A stretch of DNA of 64,000 nucleotides from Luteimonas panaciterrae (GTDB taxonomy: Bacteria > Pseudomonadota > Gammaproteobacteria > Xanthomonadales > Xanthomonadaceae): the NCBI RefSeq assembly GCF_020511115.1, contig NZ_JAJAVH010000007.1, positions 558,001-622,000 on the forward strand. The letters run 5' to 3'. Below, piece after piece: positions 1 through 7,808 of this stretch. The translations under genes and the position numbers were made by a program. Below the pieces are notes generated by a model. The model saw only the letters and a list, made by a program, of their open reading frames with translations. It did not search any database and was not told the DNA's origin. Within the stretch, counting starts at the first letter, position 1; each line of letters opens with the position of its first letter.

Positions 1-1173
1 GCTGGCGTCGGCCGTGGTTTGCGTCACCGACGTCATCTGGATCAGCGGCTGCGACACGCTCTTGTAGTCGCCACGCGTGTAGAAACTGGCATCGCGCTTG
101 GCTTCGACCACGGTGCCGTTCGGCAGCCGGTAGATGTTCTGCCCCGGACCGGTGCGGCGGATCTCGCCGCCGGTGACCGATTCTGTGGTGACGGCGGCAT
201 CGCCGTAGTCGTACTGCTGCGCGGTCTTGGCGAACTGCATGTTGTCGCGCGCCTGGAAGTCATACATCACCTTCGCCGACAGCTTGCCGTTGGTGACCAC
301 GATGCGATTCAAGCCCAGCGTCACCATCGTCGCCAGCAACTGCTGACGGCTGCTGGCGATCTGGGTGCGCGCCGCTGGTACCAGCAGCGCCTCGACGAGT
401 TCATCGTCGAGACGCTCGATGGGCTGATCCAGCGGCAACGTCTGATTGATGCGCGTGATGGCGACGCTCTCGTCGACGCCTTCGCGCACGGTCACGCGGG
501 GTTGCGGCGCGGGCGCCGGTTCGTCGCCGAAGCCGACCGAACCTCCCATGCCGCCAAAATTCGCGAACGGATCGTTGCTGTCCATCGAAATCTGGAACAG
601 ATCCGGGAACTGTTCGACCAAATGATCACGGCCCTGGTTCTGCGTGGTGTTCTCGTCGCGGAACTGGCTCAAGCTCTTCGACACGTCGGCAACAAGTTTG
701 GCGTAGGCCTCCATCTGTTCGATCGAACTCTGCACGATCGAATGGAACACGCCGTTGATCAGGCCCGCGCAGAATTCGGGAAAGTTGACCGCCTGCAGCA
801 ACGCACCGGCCGCGGCCACGCCTTCACGCGCGCCCTGCGCCTTGAATTCACCGTCCTGACTGACATTGCTGCCGCTTTGCTGGCTGGTGCCGCCGCTTTC
901 GCCGGCCAGTGCGCGCACCTGCGGGCTCTGCTGGTCGGGCCGCAGACGCACGCCGTCGGGTTCGGCCAGATAGCTGCCGATCTGCACCAGCCCCTTCGCC
1001 AGCGCCTCGCGCTTATCGGGCGCGAGTTCGTTGAAGGAGCGACTGCGTTCGAGCAGATCGCGCACGGCGCGGCGCGCGGCATCGTGGGTTTCCCGGCTCA
1101 CCGGCGGCGGCGCCGAGGCGGCGCGCGCCGCGGGCCGCGCCGTCTGGTTGGATCGGGGAAAGATTGCGGACAT
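1..1173 (-). CDS. Hypothetical protein, paralogue of the 328-residue protein at 6749-7735; 3' end outside the window
   Basis: Last visible gene of the minus-strand multi-protease operon; 391 codons are present and the frame is still open at the left edge. The ATG at 1173 is preceded by GGAG. The N-terminus MSAIFPRSNQTARPAARA resembles the SAIFPPRNGRTPSRA start of the 328-residue protein. Two further blocks match it: a helical block around residues 130-185 (SIEQMEAYAKLVADVSKSL against SIRQMESYSSMVAAVAKTV) and a strand-helix block around residue 290 (RQQLLATMVTLGLNRIVV against RQQLLAAMVLLGMQRVVV). A Gly/Pro-rich stretch separates the two. No enzyme motif, signal peptide or membrane segment is visible. 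Function unknown; homology to the paralogue is the only firm statement. Confidence 0.8.
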   Translation of the reverse strand, partial: MSAIFPRSNQTARPAARAASAPPPVSRETHDAARRAVRDLLERSRSFNELAPDKREALAKGLVQIGSYLAEPDGVRLRPDQQSPQVRALAGESGGTSQQSGSNVSQDGEFKAQGAREGVAAAGALLQAVNFPEFCAGLINGVFHSIVQSSIEQMEAYAKLVADVSKSLSQFRDENTTQNQGRDHLVEQFPDLFQISMDSNDPFANFGGMGGSVGFGDEPAPAPQPRVTVREGVDESVAITRINQTLPLDQPIERLDDELVEALLVPAARTQIASSRQQLLATMVTLGLNRIVVTNGKLSAKVMYDFQARDNMQFAKTAQQYDYGDAAVTTESVTGGEIRRTGPGQNIYRLPNGTVVEAKRDASFYTRGDYKSVSQPLIQMTSVTQTTADAS

Positions 1174-1239
1174 GGCGGCGCTCCGGGAATGACTTGAATC
1201 GACTTTCTTCTGCTCTCCCCTCCGGAGAAGGGAAAGCGG

Positions 1240-2286
1240 TTACTGCAACGACCGCGCCTCCTCGATCTGCTCGCGCATCTCGAATTCGATCGGACGCACG
1301 TACAAGCTGATGCGCGCGGGCGAACTCGGCGTGACACGGATGCTGAGCACGGAGAAATGTCCCTGTTCGCCAGCATCGTCCATGCCGAACGCTTCCAGCC
1401 AACGTGACAGCGCGGCCAGCTGGCGCGGACGTTCGGCCAGACCGAGCTTGAGCAGGTCGAGGAAACGCGCTGGCAGATCGGGAATCGCCGCCAGCAGGAT
1501 CTCCAGCTTCAGCTCGGCGCCGTCCGGTGTCTCGCGCACGCCGATCAGCACGCCACCCGACGGCAATTCGAAACGACCGCCGAGCGCCACGCCGACGATG
1601 CGCATCAGACTCGGCAGCTGATGGCCGATCCCAAGACGATTCATCAGTGGCCCCAGCATGTTCACCGCCAGCGCGCCGCGATGCAGGAAGGTGACGCGCT
1701 GGCTGCCGGTTTCCTTCTTGCAGCCGATCGAAGTGAAGATCGGCATCAGGTTGGGCATCTCCGCCATGATCATCCGCGTCAATCGCGACAGTCCTGGCGA
1801 GAGCGCATCGATCTGCGTGGGCAACAGCTCGTAGTAGATCTTCGTGGCGTACAGCCCATCCTCGTCGAAGGCACTCCCGAACCAGGCGCCGTAGTTCATC
1901 CAGCTCAGCCCGCCAAAGCCACGCCACTCCTCGCTGCGCGAATCGAACCAGCGCAACGCATCCCGCCCGAAGATCGGTGAGATCAGCCGCCGCATCTCGC
2001 GCGTGGCCTCGTCGCGCCGCGCCACCGGCGAGGCATTGGGACCGAGCGGCTCGATAGTGAAGCGCAGCGTGCCGGGCTCGGCTTCCGAGAACGAAGGTTC
2101 GTATGGCACCGCGCCCGGCGTCAGGGCGTTTTGGGTGTAGGAGAGATCATCGTCCGGCAGGTAGAAGGTGCGATCGATCAGGCCGTCGATGTAGGGCAGC
2201 GGATCGCGCGTTCCCAGCGCTTGCGCGGCGGAACGCAGCGATCGCTTGACCAGGTTCGAGACGGGTTTTGCATTGCGGTCTGACAT
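1240..2286 (-). CDS. Hypothetical protein of the multi-protease operon, weak resemblance to ABBA-type prenyltransferase strands
   Basis: A 348-residue soluble protein with no signal peptide or membrane helix. The ATG at 2286 has AAGGGAGA at good spacing and lies 19 bp after the preceding gene; 66 bp separate it from the next. It contains alternating strand-like segments such as YATKIYYELLPTQ (about residue 145) and a C-terminal RVTPSSPARISLYVRPIEF. The bulky-aromatic strands followed by a basic residue recall the repeated strands of aromatic prenyltransferase barrels. That reading rests on pattern alone and could be wrong; no catalytic residue can be assigned. Co-transcription with proteases suggests a shared job, but what it does is unknown. 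Confidence 0.75.
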   Translation of the reverse strand: MSDRNAKPVSNLVKRSLRSAAQALGTRDPLPYIDGLIDRTFYLPDDDLSYTQNALTPGAVPYEPSFSEAEPGTLRFTIEPLGPNASPVARRDEATREMRRLISPIFGRDALRWFDSRSEEWRGFGGLSWMNYGAWFGSAFDEDGLYATKIYYELLPTQIDALSPGLSRLTRMIMAEMPNLMPIFTSIGCKKETGSQRVTFLHRGALAVNMLGPLMNRLGIGHQLPSLMRIVGVALGGRFELPSGGVLIGVRETPDGAELKLEILLAAIPDLPARFLDLLKLGLAERPRQLAALSRWLEAFGMDDAGEQGHFSVLSIRVTPSSPARISLYVRPIEFEMREQIEEARSLQ

Positions 2287-2305
2287 GGCCGTTCTCCCTT
2301 GTCTC

Positions 2306-4198
2306 TCACATGCCAGGCAGGCTGATGCCGGCCTGGTCGAGCACGTCGCGCGCCACCTGCGGCATGTCGATCGGCCGGCTGGTGATCACCGGCGACTCGG
2401 TCGGCTGCGCGTACTGCTCGATGCTGGCCTCCTGCACGCCGCCGACGGCCAGCCACTGCTCGCAGGCTTGCACCAGATCCCAGTCGGTGGGATCGACGGT
2501 CGGCTGGTCGCTGCCGCGCAGTTGCGGGTTGGTCAGTGCATTGACCGAAATCACCTCGCCGTAGCGGTTGCTCAGGCGCTGGGTGTTGTTGGCGATCCAG
2601 CGGATGATCACCGCGCCGGAGCGCGCCTGGGTGCGGAACCGGTGCGTATTGCGCGCGCCACCGAGATAATTGGAGTTGACCTGGTCGATCACCTGCCACA
2701 TGTCGCGCGCCCCGAACGAGCCGCGCACCTCGGAATCGCTGAGCAGATCGCGATATTCCAGGATCATCTGCTGCAGTTCGGTCGCGGCGAAATAGGCGAT
2801 GCCATAACCGCTGCGCGACAGACTGGCACCGAGATCGCGCGCGGCCTTGCGCACCTGCTCCTGCGAGACCGCCACCGGGATGTTGGTGCGCAGCAAGCGA
2901 TCGACGCTGAGCTGCCGCCCGAACGAAGACACGGCCGAGACGAAGCGCAACCACAGTTCGTTGAACTCGCGATTGGGCTCGTTGTTGCCGGGATCGCCAC
3001 CGGGCACACCGAAACAGCGCATGTACAGATCGCGGCGCTCGCCCTCGGTGATGCGCTCGCCGGCCTTCTTGTAGTAGTTGAACAAGTAGTCGCCGGCCTT
3101 GCCGCGACCGAGCGGCAGCAAGCCTCCGCGGAACAGCTCGACGATGCGCTCCACCACCTGCGGCAACCGCATCTCCTCCAGCATGTAGGCGAAGTAGATC
3201 GCCTGCACCGCGTTGAGGTTCTCGCGGATGATCTCGATGTCGGTGGATTCGTCCAGATCGGGCAGGATGATTTCCAGCGCCGACGGCGGTGCGCCGGCCA
3301 CGACACCGGTCTGCATGTCGTAGACGTTCTGGATGCGGCTGGAGAGCCAGGAATCGTTGGCGGTGACGCCATCGGCGGCCAGCCTGCGCACGGTCGCGGC
3401 GATGTTGCGCATGCTCAGCGCGTACACGGTATCGCCCGGATCCGGATCGTTGTAATCCGCGGGATTCTTGCGGCGCTCCTCCGGATCGTCTTCGTCCGTC
3501 AGACATCCGACGATGCTGGGATCGATCAGCTTGGCCTGGATCTGCGACCCCAGCTTGACCGGATAGTTGCGAGAAAGCATGCCGAAAGCAGCATCGAACA
3601 ACGCCTTGTTCTCGCGGTATTCGCCCTGCGCCACGCTGACACGCTGCACGAATCCCTTGACGCTCGCATCCGTGTAGCCGTCGATTTGCAGGACGCCGCA
3701 AATGCCGAGAATCTCCTGCTCGTCTGCTTTCAGCTCGGACTCCGCGACCTGACGCTGCGATCCCACCAGGCCATACTCGTGGATGTTCTCGCGGTTCTTC
3801 TCCAGCTCTTCCCAGCTCTTCTTCTGCTGTGTCGCCGCGACCACGCGATAGAACGGATCGATCACCGTATCGCTCGACAAGAGCTTCTTGATCTTCTCGA
3901 GCTCGTCGATCTGGCTCGGCGTGAGTCCGCCGCTGGTGGAAGCGGTACCGGCGATGGTTTCCAGCACCTGGCGACGGGCGCGCAGTTCCTGTCGCTTCTT
4001 GAACTCGCGCTCGCCCAGGTCGATCGAAAGGATGCGGGTGATCTGGTACATGGCATTTGCTCTCTTGGAAGTGGTGTCGGTGGCGGATGCAGCGGCGACT
4101 GGCGCCGACTTACTCTTCGCAGAGCCCGCGGCAATATGTGCAGCTGCCGCGGCGCCCGCCTTTTTTCTGGGCTTGGTGGAACTCTTCTTCTTCGCCAT
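2306..4198 (-). CDS. Large hypothetical protein with a Lys/Ala-rich N-terminal tail
   Basis: A 630-residue protein starting at an ATG with a strong Shine-Dalgarno (GAGGAGA, 7 nt away), which supports this start over the internal Met at about residue 50. Residues 1-48 are low complexity and very basic (MAKKKSSTKPRKKAG, then Ala/Ser/Lys), like a flexible nucleic-acid- or membrane-binding tail. The rest is acidic-basic mixed and mostly helical, without Walker, protease or nuclease motifs that I can recognise. It sits between the subtilisin gene (42 bp gap) and the 348-residue gene (19 bp gap). A structural or scaffold role would fit its size and lack of catalytic signatures, but that is inference. 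Confidence 0.8.
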   Translation of the reverse strand: MAKKKSSTKPRKKAGAAAAAHIAAGSAKSKSAPVAAASATDTTSKRANAMYQITRILSIDLGEREFKKRQELRARRQVLETIAGTASTSGGLTPSQIDELEKIKKLLSSDTVIDPFYRVVAATQQKKSWEELEKNRENIHEYGLVGSQRQVAESELKADEQEILGICGVLQIDGYTDASVKGFVQRVSVAQGEYRENKALFDAAFGMLSRNYPVKLGSQIQAKLIDPSIVGCLTDEDDPEERRKNPADYNDPDPGDTVYALSMRNIAATVRRLAADGVTANDSWLSSRIQNVYDMQTGVVAGAPPSALEIILPDLDESTDIEIIRENLNAVQAIYFAYMLEEMRLPQVVERIVELFRGGLLPLGRGKAGDYLFNYYKKAGERITEGERRDLYMRCFGVPGGDPGNNEPNREFNELWLRFVSAVSSFGRQLSVDRLLRTNIPVAVSQEQVRKAARDLGASLSRSGYGIAYFAATELQQMILEYRDLLSDSEVRGSFGARDMWQVIDQVNSNYLGGARNTHRFRTQARSGAVIIRWIANNTQRLSNRYGEVISVNALTNPQLRGSDQPTVDPTDWDLVQACEQWLAVGGVQEASIEQYAQPTESPVITSRPIDMPQVARDVLDQAGISLPGM

Positions 4199-4240
4199 CG
4201 GAATCTCCTCGGCAGCTGTGTTGGCTCGCGCGCACGTGCG

Positions 4241-5701
4241 TCATGCCGCAACGAGCGCGGGTGGAACATCGTCGGAAACAACATCGGATTCGTCTTCGCC
4301 CTCGGCGCGGATCTGCGCATCGATGTACGCGTCCAGCGCCCGCAGCGCCGCGGCCGCGTCGACCACGCCGCGACCGCAACCGGTCACGCCCGCGTTCGCG
4401 AAGGGACGCGCACTGTCGATCAGCAGCTGTCGCGCCAGCGCGCTGTCGATCGGCCAGGCCCGGCGCGCCGCATGCGATGCCAACAACGCACAGACAGCAC
4501 TGACGAACGGCGCGGCGAAACTGGTGCCCGTGGCGCTCTGGTAGCCGTCGAGCGCGCAGGTGCGAATGTCCCGGCCGGGTGCGCACAGCGCGACGTGGTC
4601 GCCGCGCGTGCTGAATCCAGTCGGGCGCAGCTGTTCGTCGACCGCGCCGACCGCGATCACGTCCTCGTGCGCGGCCGGATAGAACTTTTCCTCCAGCCCC
4701 GAATTTCCGCTCGCCGCCACCAGGATCACGCCGCGCGCCAGCGCGTAGCGCACGATCTCCTCATGCGGCCGCGGCGCATCGGCGAGCAGGGCCGATTCCG
4801 GCGTGCCGAAGCTCATGTTGATCACCTTCACGTCGAGATCGATCAGCCGCTTCATGCCGGCGTCAATGTTGTCGAGGGCGCCGATGCCGACGCGCTTGTC
4901 GTTGGGGCCGAGTGCGGCGCCGAGCACCCGCACCGGGGTCAGGCCGCAAGCGCCAGCACCACCGGAAGGAATGTCGCGGCCCCGCGCCACCAGGATGCCG
5001 GCACAGCCGCTGCCGTGACCGACTTCGTCCTGCGGGCGTTCGCCGCGATGGCGGAAATCGCCCACGAGCGTGAGGCCGCCAACCGCTTCCGGATCGAGAT
5101 CGACGCTGTCGAAGCCGGCGCGGATGCGGCCGGTCAATTCGGCATGCTCGAGCGCCGCGCCTGTGTCGGCGAGGCCGATCACGATCGCGGGATCTCCGCC
5201 TTCCAGTTGCAGCGCCTGCGGCAGGCGGATCGCGTCGCGTGCCCATGACTGCGCCGGAACTTCGTTCGACGTCGGCCGCTCGCGCCGGTCCAGCGGCACA
5301 CGCGACAGATAGTCGGCACTCACGCGCTCGACCATCGGCAGTTCCGCCAGCGCCTGCAGCAGGGCTGGCATCCCTTCGTTTTCGTACGTCTCGAAATCCC
5401 GCACTTCGATGCGCAGCACGCGCGCGACTCCGCTGATCTGTTCTACATCGTCGAAGCGGTGCGCACCGATCGCCTTGCTTTGCGCGCGGCGCTTGCGCGC
5501 GCTGTGCAGGCGCGCGACGCGGAAGGCGCCGCCGTGATGACGCAGCAACCGATCGATCACGCCGCGATCGACGTATTCGGCCAAGGGCGTTCCATAACCA
5601 TGCACGGCACGCAGGCCGGGCAGATGCTCGGGGACTTCGCCCAGCTTCAGCGTCAGCAGCAGGCGGCGCGGCACGCGGGCGGCGAACGAGCGCGCGTTCA
5701 T
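4241..5701 (-). CDS. Subtilisin-like serine protease (S8 family), no signal peptide
   Basis: A 486-residue S8 peptidase. The catalytic triad and oxyanion residue are all present: Asp in GLADTGAAL (about 177), His in EVGHGSGC (about 229), Asn in AASGNSG (about 332) and Ser in GTSFAAPFV (about 394). About 165 residues precede the catalytic domain and could be a pro-domain or a binding region; there is no hydrophobic signal sequence. The ATG at 5701 overlaps the stop of the upstream gene as ATGA, which decides the start over an in-frame Met 39 codons earlier. The Asp/Glu-rich C-terminus ends 42 bp before the next gene. The enzyme looks active and intracellular, so targets are probably cytoplasmic proteins or partners in this operon; the target is not known. 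Confidence 0.92.
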   Translation of the reverse strand: MNARSFAARVPRRLLLTLKLGEVPEHLPGLRAVHGYGTPLAEYVDRGVIDRLLRHHGGAFRVARLHSARKRRAQSKAIGAHRFDDVEQISGVARVLRIEVRDFETYENEGMPALLQALAELPMVERVSADYLSRVPLDRRERPTSNEVPAQSWARDAIRLPQALQLEGGDPAIVIGLADTGAALEHAELTGRIRAGFDSVDLDPEAVGGLTLVGDFRHRGERPQDEVGHGSGCAGILVARGRDIPSGGAGACGLTPVRVLGAALGPNDKRVGIGALDNIDAGMKRLIDLDVKVINMSFGTPESALLADAPRPHEEIVRYALARGVILVAASGNSGLEEKFYPAAHEDVIAVGAVDEQLRPTGFSTRGDHVALCAPGRDIRTCALDGYQSATGTSFAAPFVSAVCALLASHAARRAWPIDSALARQLLIDSARPFANAGVTGCGRGVVDAAAALRALDAYIDAQIRAEGEDESDVVSDDVPPALVAA

Positions 5702-6501
5702 GGCGTGCCCCCTGGCTGCGCGGCGTGCGTCGAGGACGCATTCCACCGGCCGATCCGGCCTTCGCTCAACTCCACGTGCGCGACCTCGCCGTCGCCGAAA
5801 TCCACTTCGGCCTCGCAACCGAGCTGCATCGCCAGCGGCGCCAGCACGATCTGTCCGTCCTCGGCCGCGACCACGGGCACGGCCTGCCCCGCCGCGCGGA
5901 TCAACGGCAGTCGACCGATGCGCAGACCCGGTGCGTTCAGATGCACGCGCTGCGGCACATCGCCACCATTGCGCTCGACGCGGGTGACACGCGGCGCCGC
6001 GGCTTTCATCAAGGCCTGCTGCAGGCGGTTGACCGGCATGCGTGACAGCCGCGCGATCACGTCGGCGCCCGCGGTGTTCTTCAACTCATTGAGCTGATCG
6101 ACGGTGCGCACGCCGATGCGTTCCAGACGGCGCTGATCGTCGTCCGAGATCTGATCGCCCAGCGCCTCGCGCAGGCTGAACTTCGGATCTTCCGCCTGGT
6201 AGTTGACCGCGTTCTCCTCGATCATCGGCTTGGTGATCGTGGTCAACGCCAGCTTGATCGTGCTGGCCTCGGTTTCACCGGGGCCGGCGGGACGCAGGTA
6301 GACGTCGTCCTCGATCAACTGCACGAAGGCGCGGATGTCGAGCGAGACGTCCTTCACGGCGAAGGTCAGCGGCATCTTTCCGACGCGCGCCTTGATCGCC
6401 ATCGCGGCCTGCGCCTTGTCGAGCTGCTCGGTCAAGGCCTGGATGAACAGGTCGAAGGGCACACCGGCGTCTTGCAGCAGCGAAGGCATCTGCGCGCTCA
6501 T
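5698..6501 (-). CDS. Hypothetical protein with N-terminal trypsin-co-occurring-domain-2-like module
   Basis: A 267-residue protein coupled on both sides by ATGA overlaps. Residues about 15-90 follow the pattern helix (FIQALTEQLDKAQAAMAIKA), strand (VKDVSLDIRAFVQL), strand, strand (TIKLALTTITK), the same order as in the 84-residue neighbour and as I remember the Trypco2 family (small proteins found beside trypsin-like proteases in bacterial conflict loci). A middle segment, IGVRTVDQLNELKNTAG, reads like a helix-hairpin-helix turn. The C-terminal 90 residues are predicted strands (QLGCEAEVDFGDGEVAHVEL). No catalytic motif. An adaptor role between proteases is a plausible inference; the family match is from pattern only. 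Confidence 0.8.
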   Translation of the reverse strand: MSAQMPSLLQDAGVPFDLFIQALTEQLDKAQAAMAIKARVGKMPLTFAVKDVSLDIRAFVQLIEDDVYLRPAGPGETEASTIKLALTTITKPMIEENAVNYQAEDPKFSLREALGDQISDDDQRRLERIGVRTVDQLNELKNTAGADVIARLSRMPVNRLQQALMKAAAPRVTRVERNGGDVPQRVHLNAPGLRIGRLPLIRAAGQAVPVVAAEDGQIVLAPLAMQLGCEAEVDFGDGEVAHVELSEGRIGRWNASSTHAAQPGGTP

Positions 6502-6752
6502 GGTTGGCCTCCGCCCGCGTTGCCACTACTCCAGCCGATCCGCAATTTCGAAGGTGACGCGAACCAATCATTGATCTCACGACTGCGAGGCACGTCGGCC
6601 AGCAGCCGGCAGCCGCCGTCGCGCAACACGGGGCGCAACTCCAGCGGCAGCGTCATCTCGACATCGGAGAGCTGCACGCCGCCGCGCGCCTCCACCGCCA
6701 GCAGGCCGTCGTGCAGTTCGCTCAGCAGTTGCGAGAGTTCACGCAGCATCAC
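6498..6752 (-). CDS. Small protein resembling trypsin-co-occurring domain 2
   Basis: An 84-residue protein made of one amphipathic helix (LRELSQLLSELHDGLLAVE) and three strands (VEMTLPLELRPVL, GCRLLADVP, SKLRIGW). This one-helix-plus-strands order matches my recollection of the Trypco2 family, which sits next to trypsin-like peptidases in bacterial conflict systems; here a protein with two trypsin-like domains is encoded two genes upstream. Start and stop overlap both neighbours by ATGA, so translation is probably coupled and dosage matched. It is too small for an enzyme; a protein-protein adaptor or inhibitor is the likely kind of role. Confidence 0.78.
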   Translation of the reverse strand: MMLRELSQLLSELHDGLLAVEARGGVQLSDVEMTLPLELRPVLRDGGCRLLADVPRSREINDWFASPSKLRIGWSSGNAGGGQP

Positions 6753-7735
6753 GCGCCTCCTTCACTGGGCGTCGGCGCGGGTGTCGGCGCCAGTGTTCCG
6801 GGAGTGGGTGGTGTCACCGGCGCGACGGCGCGCATGGCCGGTGCCTGCCGCTGCACGAGCGCGATCTTCGCCGCATCGGCCAGGCGATCCAGCGGCAGCG
6901 TCTCGCTGACGAAATTGAGCTTGACCTCGCCGAACAGGTCGGCGCGGACATTGGATTCGTTCTGCGCGTTGACGGCGACCGTCGACACCATGGTCGAACT
7001 CTGGCCCGCGTAGCTCATCGCGCCACGTTCGCCCCAGTTGTTGACCTGCTGCGGATCGCTGCTGGTGGCATAGCTCACCTTGGCCGCGTCGGTAGCGGCG
7101 GCGCGGAACATCACCTTGCTGGTGATGCTGCCGTCGCGCACGACCACGCGCTGCATGCCGAGCAACACCATCGCCGCGAGCAACTGCTGGCGCTCACCAC
7201 CGACCTTCAACCGCACCTGCGGCAGCACGGTCTGTTCGAGCAGTTCCGTGCTCAGCTCCTCGCCTTCCTCGACACCGTAGTCACTCAACCACGACGGCGC
7301 CAAGCCTTCCTTGCGCGGCGCCAGTTCCGGTTCGGTGCGCGCGGCACCATCCGGCAACAACAGTTGCAGATCGCCGGGATAGCGGGTCGCCAGCCAATCG
7401 CGGGCCTGGTTCGGGGTGACGTTTTCCTCGGTGAACTGGTCCACCGTCTTCGCCACCGCCGCCACCATGCTGGAGTAGCTCTCCATCTGCCGGATCGAGG
7501 CATCGACGATCGCATCGAAGGTGCCGTGCACCAGTTGCGCAACGAAACCGGTGAAGTCGATCTCATTGACCATCGCGCCGGCACGGCGCGCGATGGTTTC
7601 GGTCGCCTGCGGTTTGGTGTTCGTCACCGGCGCTGCAGCGGCGGGCGCCGCATCGCCTTCCGCCAGCGCGCGCGAGGGCGTGCGCCCGTTGCGTGGGGGG
7701 AAGATGGCGCTGCGTGAGCGTGGCAGGTTGGCCAT
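6749..7735 (-). CDS. Hypothetical helical protein, paralogue of the truncated protein at 1-1173
   Basis: A 328-residue protein. After a basic Ala/Pro-rich N-terminus comes a helical block at about 60-115 (FVAQLVHGTFDAIVDASIRQ), then an acidic linker, then a block at about 190-230 (RQQLLAAMVLLGMQRVVV), then a Pro/Thr/Ala-rich tail. The two blocks are shared with the protein at the left edge. No signal peptide, membrane helix or enzymatic motif. The stop overlaps the 84-residue gene (ATGA); the start lies 73 bp after the giant protease gene, without a clear Shine-Dalgarno. Two copies in one operon suggest a hetero-oligomer or repeated structural subunit. Confidence 0.8.
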   Translation of the reverse strand: MANLPRSRSAIFPPRNGRTPSRALAEGDAAPAAAAPVTNTKPQATETIARRAGAMVNEIDFTGFVAQLVHGTFDAIVDASIRQMESYSSMVAAVAKTVDQFTEENVTPNQARDWLATRYPGDLQLLLPDGAARTEPELAPRKEGLAPSWLSDYGVEEGEELSTELLEQTVLPQVRLKVGGERQQLLAAMVLLGMQRVVVRDGSITSKVMFRAAATDAAKVSYATSSDPQQVNNWGERGAMSYAGQSSTMVSTVAVNAQNESNVRADLFGEVKLNFVSETLPLDRLADAAKIALVQRQAPAMRAVAPVTPPTPGTLAPTPAPTPSEGGA

Positions 7736-7808
7736 GGCGTCTGTCCGTCGGCTTCGGCGTCAATCAGATCAACTCATCGGTTCCGGCACTCGTCAGGTCC
7801 GGCATTCA

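Noticed and set aside
2246..5248. A 1000-codon open frame on the plus strand
   Set aside because: It is antisense to the subtilisin and the 630-residue gene, both with recognisable motifs or strong ribosome-binding sites; its His/Arg/Ala-rich product is the usual mirror of high-GC coding sequence.
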